This document shows, piece by piece, positions 1 through 7,453 of a stretch of 32,783 bases of DNA (position 1 is its first letter; the number at the start of each line of letters is the position of its first letter). The stretch spans positions 1-32,783 of the forward strand of contig CAMEGQ010000021.1 in NCBI GenBank assembly GCA_945916235.1, in the 5' to 3' direction. Position numbers and translations under genes: made by a program. This DNA comes from an uncultured Porphyromonadaceae bacterium (GTDB lineage Bacteria; Bacteroidota; Bacteroidia; Bacteroidales; Muribaculaceae). The notes below the pieces were generated by a model. It worked only from the letters and a program-made list of their open reading frames with translations, searched no databases and had not been told where the DNA came from.

Positions 1-12
1 CCAGATAAAATG

Positions 13-44
13 CAACCCGGGGAGCCTGCAGGCCCTCCGGGTTG
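13..44 (-). terminator. Rho-independent terminator downstream of the EamA gene
   Basis: An 8-bp perfect stem (CAACCCGG at 13-20, CCGGGTTG at 37-44) is extended inward by GC pairs around a TGCA loop. Read on the minus strand it is followed by CATTTTATC, a short T-rich tract, so it fits termination of leftward transcription from the exporter gene that ends at 136. The T-tract is short, so efficiency is uncertain. Confidence 0.6.
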
Positions 45-49
45 TATGG

Positions 50-94
50 TCTTATGGAGATGGGAAATCTTATAAGTCTTATAAATCTTATAAG
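50..94. repeat. AT-rich tandem repeat, period 9 bp (locus A)
   Basis: Three contiguous units, TCTTATAAG, TCTTATAAA and TCTTATAAG, occupy 68-94. A fourth degenerate unit, TCTTATGGA at 50-58, lies exactly in 9-bp phase. The tract sits between the end of the EamA gene (136) and its terminator (13-44). Tracts with the same 9-bp period occur at 5493-5555 and 24594-24629. Confidence 0.75.
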
Positions 95-135
95 GATTAA
101 AGGCGCCGGGAGTGGTGGGAAAAGGTGCATCTGCC

Positions 136-1086
136 CTATCTCAGCTGTCGGTTTTTCATATAATCGCCCAGCCACAAGCCGCCTACTATCAGGAAAGCGC
201 CAAGGCAGCCGATGGGCGTCAGCGGGTCGTTGGTGAAGATGATGGCAGCGATTATCATGGTGGCGATAGGCTGCACATACAGATAATTATTGGTGGAAAT
301 AGGGCCGAGGACGCTCATCACCTGCGACCACAGAATGTATGCCACCATCGAGCAGCCCACACCCAGGAACAGGAAATTGCCTATCACCTCTGGCCGCAGA
401 AGCACCTCAGGCGGCGACATAGGCTCTTTGGATATAACCCAGAACGGGAGCGCCGTCACCAGACCGTAGAAGAACGTCTTGCGCGTGATGAACTGCGCCG
501 AATAGGTAACGTTGAGCTTGCGGAGCACTACAGAATACACCGCCCACGACCAAGCCGCTCCGAAGGCGAGCAGCTCGCCTAAGGTGGCGCTCTTGGAGTC
601 GACAGCCGAAGCCTCCGAGGTGTCGAATCCATCCTTGAATACTATCATACCCACCCCGATAAAGGCTATTACCGAGCTGATCCACACCCATTTGCCCGGA
701 CGCTCTGCTTTGTATAGCGCTCCGATGAGCAGAGTGGTAAGCAAGGGGGCGAGAGTGGTAATCATCGACACCTCCGACACTCGGGTATAGTTGACCGCCG
801 AATTTTCGGAGATAAAATAGATGGAGCCGCCGCAGAGGCCGCACACGGCAAACAGAAGCTCGTCGCGCCAGTTGTTGGCAAAGAGCTTCTTATGGCAGGC
901 GATGGCCACAAGCGTATATGCAAATATAAAACGGTAAATATAAATCTCCACCGAGCCCAGATTATTGTTGGTCAACACCTTGGTCGATACGAACGATGCG
1001 CCCCACATGATGACTACAAGCAGGGCACAGCAATGACTTATCAGGGCAGTGCGGCGGGTAGAATATTTTCGCGATTTCGCAACCAT
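136..1086 (-). CDS. EamA/DMT-family transporter (10-TM exporter)
   Basis: This 316-residue protein is almost entirely hydrophobic segments, fitting the ten-helix drug/metabolite transporter fold with two EamA repeats (about residues 15-150 and 168-310). Helix 1 carries the family-typical start CALLVVIMWGASFVSTK near residues 20-36, and the second repeat begins around GELLAFGAAWSWAVYSV. Family members export amino acids, metabolites or drugs across the inner membrane; the substrate cannot be told from sequence. The ATG at 1084-1086 is chosen because a basic N-terminus (KSRKYSTRR) precedes helix 1 and the next Met lies inside that helix. A promoter (TTTG-N19-TAAATTCG) lies at 1172-1202 and a terminator at 13-44, so the gene is probably monocistronic. 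It is divergent from the OmpA lipoprotein gene. Confidence 0.85.
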   Translation of the reverse strand: MVAKSRKYSTRRTALISHCCALLVVIMWGASFVSTKVLTNNNLGSVEIYIYRFIFAYTLVAIACHKKLFANNWRDELLFAVCGLCGGSIYFISENSAVNYTRVSEVSMITTLAPLLTTLLIGALYKAERPGKWVWISSVIAFIGVGMIVFKDGFDTSEASAVDSKSATLGELLAFGAAWSWAVYSVVLRKLNVTYSAQFITRKTFFYGLVTALPFWVISKEPMSPPEVLLRPEVIGNFLFLGVGCSMVAYILWSQVMSVLGPISTNNYLYVQPIATMIIAAIIFTNDPLTPIGCLGAFLIVGGLWLGDYMKNRQLR

Positions 1087-1171
1087 AAATTCCGGATTAG
1101 TTCACGGACTGACGCCCTGTGGGGCTTCTCGACACAATGCAGCAATTTTTCGATTGAGCTGGAAAGATGTG

Positions 1172-1202
1172 CGAATTTAGCTAAAATTCCGCAAATCTCA
1201 AA
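1172..1202 (-). promoter_or_regulatory. Bacteroidetes-type promoter of the EamA gene
   Basis: On the minus strand TTTG (1202-1199) is followed after 19 nt by TAAATTCG (1179-1172), one mismatch from TAnnTTTG. It would start transcription near 1165 and give a leader of about 80 nt. It is back to back with the rightward promoter at 1251-1281. Confidence 0.55.
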
Positions 1203-1250
1203 CCCGCCGTGACGAAAAACATTTTTTAATGAACAAATCGGCCCCCGGCG

Positions 1251-1281
1251 TTGTAATATCTTTCAAAAAGCACTATTTTTG
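1251..1281 (+). promoter_or_regulatory. Bacteroidetes-type promoter of the OmpA lipoprotein gene
   Basis: TTG at 1251-1253 is separated by 20 nt from TATTTTTG (1274-1281), a full match to the TAnnTTTG -7 element. The predicted start near 1288 lies downstream of a possible TTG start at 1284, which supports translation from the ATG at 1314. The leader between them is A-rich (ACCAAAAACAACAACG), typical of Bacteroidetes ribosome binding regions that lack a Shine-Dalgarno site. Confidence 0.7.
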
Positions 1282-1313
1282 TATTGACTAACCAAAAACA
1301 ACAACGTATAAAC

Positions 1314-2009
1314 ATGAAATCATTGAACTCAATTTGCTGCGCTGCATTGGCAGCCGCAATGCTCATGACGGGATGTAACTCAATGACCAACACCGGCAAA
1401 GGCGCCCTTATCGGCGGTGGAGGCGGTGGCGCTCTCGGCGCCGGCATCGGTGCCCTCATCGGCGGCGGTAAAGGCGCAGCCATCGGTTCGGCCATCGGCG
1501 CCGCTGTAGGCGCAGGCGCAGGCGCGCTCATCGGCCGCAAGATGGACAAACAGGCTGCTGAGCTCCAGCAGCAGATGAAAGATGCTCAGGTAGAGACCGT
1601 TACCGACAACAACGGCCTGCAGGCCATCAAGGTGACCTTCCCCGGCGGCATCCTCTTCCCCACCAACGGCACCACTCTTAGCGCAAGCGCTAAGACAGAG
1701 CTTTCGCAGTTTGCTGCCTCGCTGACCCAGAATCCCGACACCAACGTGCAGATCTACGGCTTCACCGACAATACCGGCTCGATGGAGGTCAACACCCGCA
1801 TCGCCAACGGGCGCGCAGCCGCAGTCGGCAGCTATCTGGCCAACAGCGGCGTATCGCCCACTCGTCTGCAGTATCAGGGCATCCCGATGGCTGACTACGT
1901 AGCCTCCAACGACACCGCTGCAGGCCGCGCTCAGAACCGTCGCGTAGAAATCTACATCACTGCCAACCAGCAGATGATCAACGAAGCCAACGCCGGCACT
2001 CTGAAATAA
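1314..2009 (+). CDS. Glycine-zipper / OmpA-domain outer-membrane lipoprotein
   Basis: This 231-residue lipoprotein probably tethers the outer membrane to peptidoglycan. The signal peptide ends in the lipobox M-T-G-C, with Cys21 as the lipidated residue. Residues about 28-73 form a Gly/Ala-rich glycine-zipper segment (repeats of GALIG, GAAIG, GAAVG) that could insert in or span a membrane. A short polar linker (DKQAAELQQQMKDAQ) follows. Residues about 105-222 are a complete OmpA C-terminal domain, with the motif TDNTGS and the closing NRRVEIYI; the Asp and Arg of these motifs bind diaminopimelate in characterised homologues. The ATG at 1314 is chosen over an in-frame TTG at 1284 because it starts directly at the signal peptide and follows the promoter. 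The architecture matches YiaD-like lipoproteins. A strong terminator follows at 2063-2099, so the gene is monocistronic. Confidence 0.9.
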   Translation: MKSLNSICCAALAAAMLMTGCNSMTNTGKGALIGGGGGGALGAGIGALIGGGKGAAIGSAIGAAVGAGAGALIGRKMDKQAAELQQQMKDAQVETVTDNNGLQAIKVTFPGGILFPTNGTTLSASAKTELSQFAASLTQNPDTNVQIYGFTDNTGSMEVNTRIANGRAAAVGSYLANSGVSPTRLQYQGIPMADYVASNDTAAGRAQNRRVEIYITANQQMINEANAGTLK

Positions 2010-2062
2010 GAGCCGGTTCGACAATATCTTATCTGATGCCGCTTCCGGCGGCTAAAGAACTC

Positions 2063-2099
2063 GGCGGCTGTCCCTTTTAGGGGCGGCCGCCTATTTTTT
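2063..2099 (+). terminator. Strong Rho-independent terminator after the OmpA lipoprotein gene
   Basis: A 12-bp stem with two G-U pairs (GGCGGCTGTCCC at 2063-2074, GGGGCGGCCGCC at 2080-2091) has a TTTTA loop and is followed by TATTTTTT (2092-2099). Confidence 0.88.
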
Positions 2100-2130
2100 A
2101 CGTGCTGGCGCGGCCGCCAATTTTGCACGT
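2100..2130. repeat. Inverted repeat ACGTGC/GCACGT
   Basis: ACGTGC (2100-2105) and GCACGT (2125-2130) enclose a second, palindromic core GGCGCGGCCGCC. It directly follows the terminator T-tract and precedes the GH97 regulatory region. It could be a back-up hairpin or a protein site; there is no T-tract to make it a terminator. Confidence 0.35.
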
Positions 2131-2147
2131 AGCTGCGAGAGGTGGTG

Positions 2148-2179
2148 CACAAATCTGGACAACTATGTCACAAATTTGG
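2148..2179 (+). promoter_or_regulatory. Candidate operator: direct repeat upstream of the GH97 gene
   Basis: CACAAATCTGG (2148-2158) recurs as CACAAATTTGG (2169-2179), 10 of 11 identical and exactly 21 bp apart, i.e. two helical turns on the same DNA face. The downstream copy ends 24 bp before the -7 element. This is the geometry of a dimeric activator or repressor site. Which regulator binds is not visible; no regulator gene lies nearby. Confidence 0.4.
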
Positions 2180-2203
2180 TCATCTCCAAATATCGCCGGG
2201 CAG

Positions 2204-2211
2204 TAACTTTG
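2204..2211 (+). promoter_or_regulatory. -7 element of the GH97 promoter
   Basis: TAACTTTG matches TAnnTTTG fully. The nearest upstream TTTG (2175-2178) is 25 nt away, longer than the usual 19-21, so the -33 element is weak. That fits a promoter needing an activator. The expected start near 2218 gives a 20-nt leader to the ATG at 2238. Confidence 0.55.
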
Positions 2212-2237
2212 TATTCAGAACATTATCTTCAATTAAT

Positions 2238-5200
2238 ATGAGAATACAAAATCTTCTACTGCCCTGCGCCTTCATGAGCATGGCAAGCGTATTGACCGGT
2301 GCGGCAGCATCCACGGTCGGATCCGTGACATCACCCGACGGCAAAAATGTAGTCGAAGTTTCGCTCGACGACAACGGCACGGCCTGCTACCGGCTGCTGC
2401 GCGATGGCAATGAGCTGGTCGGCCTGTCGAAAATGGGGCTGCGCACAGCCGAAAGCGATTTCACTTCGGGTCTGACCTTAGTGTCGGCGCAAACAGGCTC
2501 GCTCGACGAGACCTACTCCGTGCCTACCGGCAAATTCTCGGAGCAGCGCAACCACGCCAACGAGTGCCGGTTCTCCTTCGCCAAAGACGGTGCAGCCTTC
2601 AACATCGTGGTCCGCAGCTACGATGACGGCATAGCTTACCGCTACGAATTACCCGGCAACGGCACTGTCAACGTGCTCAGCGAGCAGAGCGAAGTGCTGA
2701 TACCGGGCTTTGAAAACTGCCGGGGGCAGAAATATGTGGCCGACTACTCCACCCAGTACCCGGTTCGCGACTGGGCAGCTACCGCTTCCGTAGATAAAGG
2801 CAAAATGTGCGCACCGGTACTCGTTCGCACCGAAGCCGGCGACGATTCCTGGCTCCTGATAACCGAGGCCGCCGTCAATGGCAGCTACCACGCCTCGGCT
2901 CTCTTCCCCGGCTCAGCCGACAAGAAGGGTCTTTTCACCTTCGGCAACCCCGACAAAGTGACCGTCACCCTCCCCTTCGAGTCGCCATGGCGTACCGTCT
3001 ACGCCGGAAGTCTGCCGGCATTGGTAGAATCGAATCTGGTCGACAACCTCAACCCGGCCACCACTATGACCGACACATCCTGGATAAAAGCCGGTCTATC
3101 GTCGTGGGACTGGGGCGGCCTCGACGGCAACCAGTGTCACGATTTCGAGACAGTGAAACATTTCATCGACGAGGCAGCCATCATGGGCTGGGACTACTTC
3201 ACACTCGATGACGGCTGGGATTCGTCGGAGTACCGTCTCAAAGACGTCACCGACTATGCCGCTTCGAAAGGGGTGAAAGTATTTATCTGGTCGCATCAGA
3301 ACCGTTTCACCAACGACGAGGAGCAGATGCGCGAGATATTCGGCAACTGGGCCGATCTTGGCTTTGCAGGCGTAAAAATCGACTTCTTTGAAAACGACAG
3401 CAAGGAATTCATGGAGAAATATGAGACAATGCTGCGCGTGTGTGCCGACTACCATCTGATGGTCAACCTACACGGCTGCACCAAGCCTTCGGGCCTGCGT
3501 CGCACATATCCTCACCTTGTGACATCAGAGGCCGTTTACGGCGGCGAGCAGTATTTCTTCAACCACCTCGCAACTCCGGCCGACCACAATGTCACCCTTG
3601 CCCTGACCCGCAATGTAATTGGCGCCATGGACTATACGCCCGTAGAGTTCGCCCGTAAAGACGGTGTGATCCGCCACACTACCACATGGGCGCATCAGGT
3701 GGCACTCGCCACTATATACGAGAGCGGCATCTGCACCATGAGCGACTATCCCGAAAATATGATATACAGCGTTTCCGCACCTCTGCTGAAAGTGCTTCCG
3801 GCATCATGGGACGAAACCCGCTGCCTCGAAGCCGAACCCGAAAGCTACATCACCATGGCGCGCCGTAAGGGGAGCGACTGGTACGTGGCCTCGATAAGCA
3901 AGGATGCGCGCACGGTGACTGTACCGCTCGATTTCATCACCAAACCCTGCACCGCGCAGATATATAAGGATGGAGGTTGCCCCTCCGACATCGCGTACGA
4001 AGAGCGCACGGTCAATCCCGGCGACAATCTGTCAGTCGACGTCAAGGCTACGGGCGGATTCACGGTTCGTTTCAGCACAGACCCGCACCGGCAGCCTGTC
4101 CATCAGATTATTGAGGCCGAATCAGGCCGCCGCATAGGTACAGCCACTATCGACAGCGACAGCAACGGCAACTGCTCCGGCGGTCAAATGGCCGGATTCC
4201 TCGGCAACAATCAAGGCTCGCTCGAATGTGACGTGACCGTAGACAAAGAGGGGATGTACGACGTCACCTTCTATTTCGTCACCAAGGATACCCGCTCGCT
4301 CGAAGTGAACGTTAACGGCGGCGAATACGTGCAGAAATACGAATTCCGCGGCAACGGTTTCTCGTGGGCTTCCGACGGTCTGGCTATCAAGACTGTAACC
4401 CTGCCTCTGAAGGCCGGAACCAATACCCTGGCTATGGGCAATGCCAGCGGATGGTGCCCCAACATCGACCGTATTGACGTCACTCCGGCTCTCGGCCTCA
4501 GCGACGTAAGCGTCGAAAACATAAAGCCCTACAACGGCAAAGGCGAAGTGTCGGCCACATTTGCCAACAACGGCATGAGCGACCTTGCGGCCGTGACCGT
4601 GGCGTGGTCGCTCAACGGCGGCGAAAAGCACACCGAGGAGATCGCCCTCAATGCCGGCGAGTCGAAAGAGCACACTTTCAGCGTCTCGCCGCTTGACGCT
4701 GAGGAAGGCAACCACGTGCTGCAGGTATCGGTAGAGCCGAAAGGGAGCGTCATCGGCGATATGCTCTCGACGAGTTTCTGCGTAATGCCCGACGAAAACG
4801 GCAGCGCGGTGAGTCTTGCAGCAAACGGCGGCAGCATTCAGTCGTACAGCTCACAGGTGAATCAGGGTGAAGGAGCGGCAAAACTGCTCGACGGCGACGC
4901 CTCGACAAAATGGTGCGACAACTCCAACGACCGTCCGTGGGTGACAATCGCCCTCGACAAGCCCTACTACGTAAACAAATTCGTGCTCCGCGACTGCAAA
5001 ACGCGTGAAAGTCAGTTCAAAAACATCGACCAATACACCATAGCGGTGTCGGACGACGGCGAAACGTGGCAAACCGTTGTCGATGCCAAGAACCGCAAGA
5101 CCGATGACGTAAAGATCGACAACATCGCCCCCGTTAAGGCGCAGTATGTGCAGCTCAATCTTAAGCGCCCTGCCGGCGACTCGGCAACGCGCATCTACGG

Positions 5201-5471
5201 CTTCGACGTATACAAGACCACTTCCACGGGCATAGACGACGTTGCCGTCAGTAACGAGAAGGTAGCAACCGTAGTCAGCCGCGGTGAATCCGTGGAGCTG
5301 AACAATGCCACAGCAGGCTCTCTGGCAGTCTACACTGCCGCAGGCCAACTCGTATACAGTCGGCTTGCAGCTGCCTGCGACAGTCTCAAATGCGACTTCC
5401 CGACAGGTATATATATCGTCACGCTCCGCTGTGACAATACTCCCAAAGTCTGGCGAATGATAGTAAGGTAA
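2238..5471 (+). CDS. Modular GH97 glycoside hydrolase (retaining, alpha-galactosidase-like) with CBM, CARDB and sorting-tail domains
   Basis: This 1077-residue secreted enzyme probably cleaves alpha-linked sugars, most likely alpha-galactosides. A signal peptide (about 1-24) precedes the GH97 N-terminal beta-sandwich (about 28-270), the catalytic (beta/alpha)8 barrel (about 280-540) and the GH97 C-terminal sandwich (to about 615). Asp382 in VKIDFF fits the nucleophile of retaining GH97 enzymes, and Glu437 in VYGGEQYF, 55 residues later, fits the acid/base. This equals the reported Asp415/Glu470 spacing of the B. thetaiotaomicron alpha-galactosidase; inverting SusB-type enzymes lack the Asp. 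Next come a CBM6/35-like domain (about 624-752), a CARDB-like Ig domain (754-845), an F5/8C (CBM32-like) domain (860-990) and a C-terminal tail (about 1015-1077) with TGIYIVTL and a basic end, like type IX sorting domains. The ATG at 2238 starts at the signal peptide; an upstream in-frame ATG at 2142 precedes the promoter. There are no susCD neighbours. Confidence 0.88.
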   Translation: MRIQNLLLPCAFMSMASVLTGAAASTVGSVTSPDGKNVVEVSLDDNGTACYRLLRDGNELVGLSKMGLRTAESDFTSGLTLVSAQTGSLDETYSVPTGKFSEQRNHANECRFSFAKDGAAFNIVVRSYDDGIAYRYELPGNGTVNVLSEQSEVLIPGFENCRGQKYVADYSTQYPVRDWAATASVDKGKMCAPVLVRTEAGDDSWLLITEAAVNGSYHASALFPGSADKKGLFTFGNPDKVTVTLPFESPWRTVYAGSLPALVESNLVDNLNPATTMTDTSWIKAGLSSWDWGGLDGNQCHDFETVKHFIDEAAIMGWDYFTLDDGWDSSEYRLKDVTDYAASKGVKVFIWSHQNRFTNDEEQMREIFGNWADLGFAGVKIDFFENDSKEFMEKYETMLRVCADYHLMVNLHGCTKPSGLRRTYPHLVTSEAVYGGEQYFFNHLATPADHNVTLALTRNVIGAMDYTPVEFARKDGVIRHTTTWAHQVALATIYESGICTMSDYPENMIYSVSAPLLKVLPASWDETRCLEAEPESYITMARRKGSDWYVASISKDARTVTVPLDFITKPCTAQIYKDGGCPSDIAYEERTVNPGDNLSVDVKATGGFTVRFSTDPHRQPVHQIIEAESGRRIGTATIDSDSNGNCSGGQMAGFLGNNQGSLECDVTVDKEGMYDVTFYFVTKDTRSLEVNVNGGEYVQKYEFRGNGFSWASDGLAIKTVTLPLKAGTNTLAMGNASGWCPNIDRIDVTPALGLSDVSVENIKPYNGKGEVSATFANNGMSDLAAVTVAWSLNGGEKHTEEIALNAGESKEHTFSVSPLDAEEGNHVLQVSVEPKGSVIGDMLSTSFCVMPDENGSAVSLAANGGSIQSYSSQVNQGEGAAKLLDGDASTKWCDNSNDRPWVTIALDKPYYVNKFVLRDCKTRESQFKNIDQYTIAVSDDGETWQTVVDAKNRKTDDVKIDNIAPVKAQYVQLNLKRPAGDSATRIYGFDVYKTTSTGIDDVAVSNEKVATVVSRGESVELNNATAGSLAVYTAAGQLVYSRLAAACDSLKCDFPTGIYIVTLRCDNTPKVWRMIVR

Positions 5472-5492
5472 GTTTTAGGTTGATAGGCTCAA

Positions 5493-5555
5493 AGCCTTTA
5501 AGGACATTAAGAACATTAAGGGTTTTAAGGACATTAAGGGTTTTAAGGTTTTTAA
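5493..5555. repeat. AT-rich tandem repeat, period 9 bp (locus B)
   Basis: Seven contiguous 9-bp units each end in TTAA: AGCCTTTAA, GGACATTAA, GAACATTAA, GGGTTTTAA, GGACATTAA, GGGTTTTAA, GGTTTTTAA. The tract begins 21 bp after the GH97 stop codon and lies between two convergent transcripts (GH97 rightward, rnpB leftward). Confidence 0.85.
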
Positions 5556-5579
5556 AGTTCCTTCTTCTCATCAAGAGCC

Positions 5580-5632
5580 GAAAAAGCAATCCGGCGGCCT
5601 GATCCCCCTCTGAGGGAAGCAAGCCGCCGGAT
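5580..5632 (-). terminator. Rho-independent terminator of rnpB
   Basis: The perfect 10-bp stem ATCCGGCGGC (5589-5598) / GCCGCCGGAT (5623-5632) is followed on the minus strand by TGCTTTTT (complement of 5581-5588). It starts about 10 nt after the P1 helix of RNase P RNA. Confidence 0.85.
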
Positions 5633-5642
5633 CGTTATGAAT

Positions 5643-6108
5643 GGCAGTCGGGCTGTAAGCCGGGTTATGTCGGCACCTCCGCGAAGCGGACGGGGCCCAA
5701 AGGGCGCGGACAGGTGCCGGTCCGTCATTTATCTATGCCGCGCGGTTGCCCGCGGGCTCCAGCAGTCTACCCCCCGGCAATGGGCGAGCAACCCATTTGG
5801 CCGCCGAAGCAGCCCTTGCCGGTATACTTGACCTTGCAACTCATCAGACGTGCGGCACGCCATCTCACGGTGGCGTCCGGTGGGCTCTTACCCCGCCTTT
5901 TCACCCTTACCCCGGGAGGTGGCTGACGCCTCGGGCCCTGAGGCCCTGCGGCTCCCTCGCCTTGCGTGGGGCGGTTGTTTTCTGTCACGTTGTCTGCACG
6001 GTCGCCCGTGCCTTCCCGTTAGGAAGCATGATGCTCTGTGTTGCCCGGACTTTCCTCACGCCGCCTTCCTCAAAGGAGAGGCTGCCCGCGACGGACCGTC
6101 CGACTGCC
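5643..6108 (-). ncRNA. rnpB: RNase P RNA (class A)
   Basis: This is the catalytic RNA that removes the 5' leader of pre-tRNAs. On the minus strand the universal core GAGGAAAGTCCGGGC (6057-6043) lies near the 5' end, followed by CAGAAAACAACCGCC, GGGTAAGGGTGAAAAGG, GGTAAGAGCCCACCG and AGATAAATGA. The 3' end carries AACCCGGCTTACAGCCC. The P1 helix closes the molecule: GGCAGTCGG (6108-6100) pairs with CCGACTGCC (5651-5643). The span of about 466 nt is longer than the usual 350-400 nt; variable hairpins lie between these core blocks. It sits 64 nt downstream of ribBA with its own terminator. No clear promoter was found in the gap, so it may be processed from a ribBA read-through transcript or use a weak promoter. 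Every open frame across this stretch is spurious. Confidence 0.96.
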
Positions 6109-6172
6109 TTATTTTCTCTTTTCCCTTCGCCTTCAAAGCCTGAAGCGAGCACCGCCGCTGCGATGCGTCGGT

Positions 6173-7453
6173 TCAGTCGACATTATGCAGGGTGTGACCC
6201 ATGCGATGCTTTTTTGTCGACATGTAGAAGCGGTCGTATTCGTTAGGCTGGATCTCGATGGGGACATTCTCCACGATTTCGAGGCCGTAGCCGCTCAGGC
6301 CGATGCGCTTGGTAGGGTTGTTGGTCATCAGGCGCATGCGTCGGATGCCCAGCAGGTGAAGAATCTGCGCGCCTACACCGTAGTCGCGTTCATCAGCCTT
6401 ATGGCCCAGATGGAGGTTGGCCTCCACGGTGTCCATCCCCTGCTCCTGAAGTTTGTAAGCGCGGATTTTATCCATCAGACCGATGCCTCGGCCCTCCTGG
6501 CTGAGGTAGACCACGGCTCCGCGGCCTTCCTTCTCAATCATGCGCAGAGCCTGATGAAGCTGTTCGCCGCAGTCGCAGCGCAGCGAGCCGAATATGTCGC
6601 CTGTGGCACACGATGAATGAACGCGCACCAGCACAGGTTCGTCGGTAGCCACATCCCCCTTGATGATGGCGATATGCTCCAGCCCGTTGCTCTTCTCGCG
6701 GAAGGGGATAAGATTGAAGTCGCCATACTCCGTGGGGAGATGCACGCGTTCACCCTCCTCCACCAGCAGTTCGCTGGCAAGGCGGTAAGAGATGAGGTCG
6801 CGGATGGAGATGAGCTTCATCCCCCACTCGTCGGCGCGGCGCCGCAATTCGGGCAGACGCGCCATGGAGCCGTCTTCGCTCATCACCTCCATCAGAGCGG
6901 CTGCGGGATTCAGACCGGCCAGACGCGCCATATCGACAGCGGCTTCGGTGTGGCCTGCGCGCTCAAGCACACCGCGTGTACGCGCATACAGCGGATTGAT
7001 ATGCCCCGGACGGCCGAAGGTCGACGGGACGGATGCCGGATCTGCCAGGGCGCGGATGGTGGCGCAGCGGTCGTGGGCCGATACGCCGGTGGTGCATCCC
7101 TCAAGCTTGTCGACACTGACGGTGAACGGCGTGCCGAGCATCGAGGTATTGTCTTCCACCATGGGCGGCAGGTCGAGCTCGCGGCAGCGTTCGATGGTGA
7201 GCGGCGCGCAGAGCACTCCGCGCGCATGCTTGAGCATGAAGTCGATCTGCTCGGGTGTCACCTTTTCGGCGGCCACGATGATGTCGCCTTCGTTTTCGCG
7301 GTCTTCATCGTCGACCACAAGTATCATTTTCCCTTGAGCGAAGTCGGAGATGGCCTCTGCAATAGAGTCGAGGCGAACTCCGGGCTGCTCGCCGCCCTTG
7401 GCCTGAGTGGATTCCAGGCCGCAAGGCTTATTCTTTTCGGAGGTTGCTTTCAT
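6173..7453 (-). CDS. ribBA: Bifunctional 3,4-dihydroxy-2-butanone-4-phosphate synthase / GTP cyclohydrolase II
   Basis: This 426-residue enzyme supplies both precursors of riboflavin: the RibB domain converts ribulose 5-phosphate to dihydroxybutanone phosphate, and the RibA domain opens GTP. The RibB domain (about 30-228) shows the acidic metal/substrate motif [10 protein letters not shown] (48-57), the TGVSAHDR loop and [11 protein letters not shown]. The RibA domain (about 232-420) shows the zinc ligands Cys282, Cys293 and Cys295 in [14 protein letters not shown], plus [10 protein letters not shown] and [13 protein letters not shown]. Both halves look intact. The first about 28 residues are a polar extension before the usual start of RibB. 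The ATG lies inside the end of the upstream permease gene (26-bp overlap), so the two are probably transcribed together and translationally coupled. No FMN riboswitch was seen upstream. Confidence 0.95.
   Translation of the reverse strand: MKATSEKNKPCGLESTQAKGGEQPGVRLDSIAEAISDFAQGKMILVVDDEDRENEGDIIVAAEKVTPEQIDFMLKHARGVLCAPLTIERCRELDLPPMVEDNTSMLGTPFTVSVDKLEGCTTGVSAHDRCATIRALADPASVPSTFGRPGHINPLYARTRGVLERAGHTEAAVDMARLAGLNPAAALMEVMSEDGSMARLPELRRRADEWGMKLISIRDLISYRLASELLVEEGERVHLPTEYGDFNLIPFREKSNGLEHIAIIKGDVATDEPVLVRVHSSCATGDIFGSLRCDCGEQLHQALRMIEKEGRGAVVYLSQEGRGIGLMDKIRAYKLQEQGMDTVEANLHLGHKADERDYGVGAQILHLLGIRRMRLMTNNPTKRIGLSGYGLEIVENVPIEIQPNEYDRFYMSTKKHRMGHTLHNVD

Noticed and set aside
2142-2237. 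Upstream in-frame ATG adding 32 residues to the GH97 protein
   Set aside because: It lies upstream of the -7 element, inside the direct-repeat region, and would bury the signal peptide.
5651-5662. Identical 12-mer GGCTGTAAGCCG in rnpB and in the guaB leader (23966-23977)
   Set aside because: It is a short self-complementary hairpin sequence and one extra copy is compatible with chance. The guaB leader has no other RNase P similarity.
5637-6246. Several open frames across 5637-6616
   Set aside because: They overlap the RNase P RNA core or run antisense to ribBA; the RNA motifs explain the conservation.
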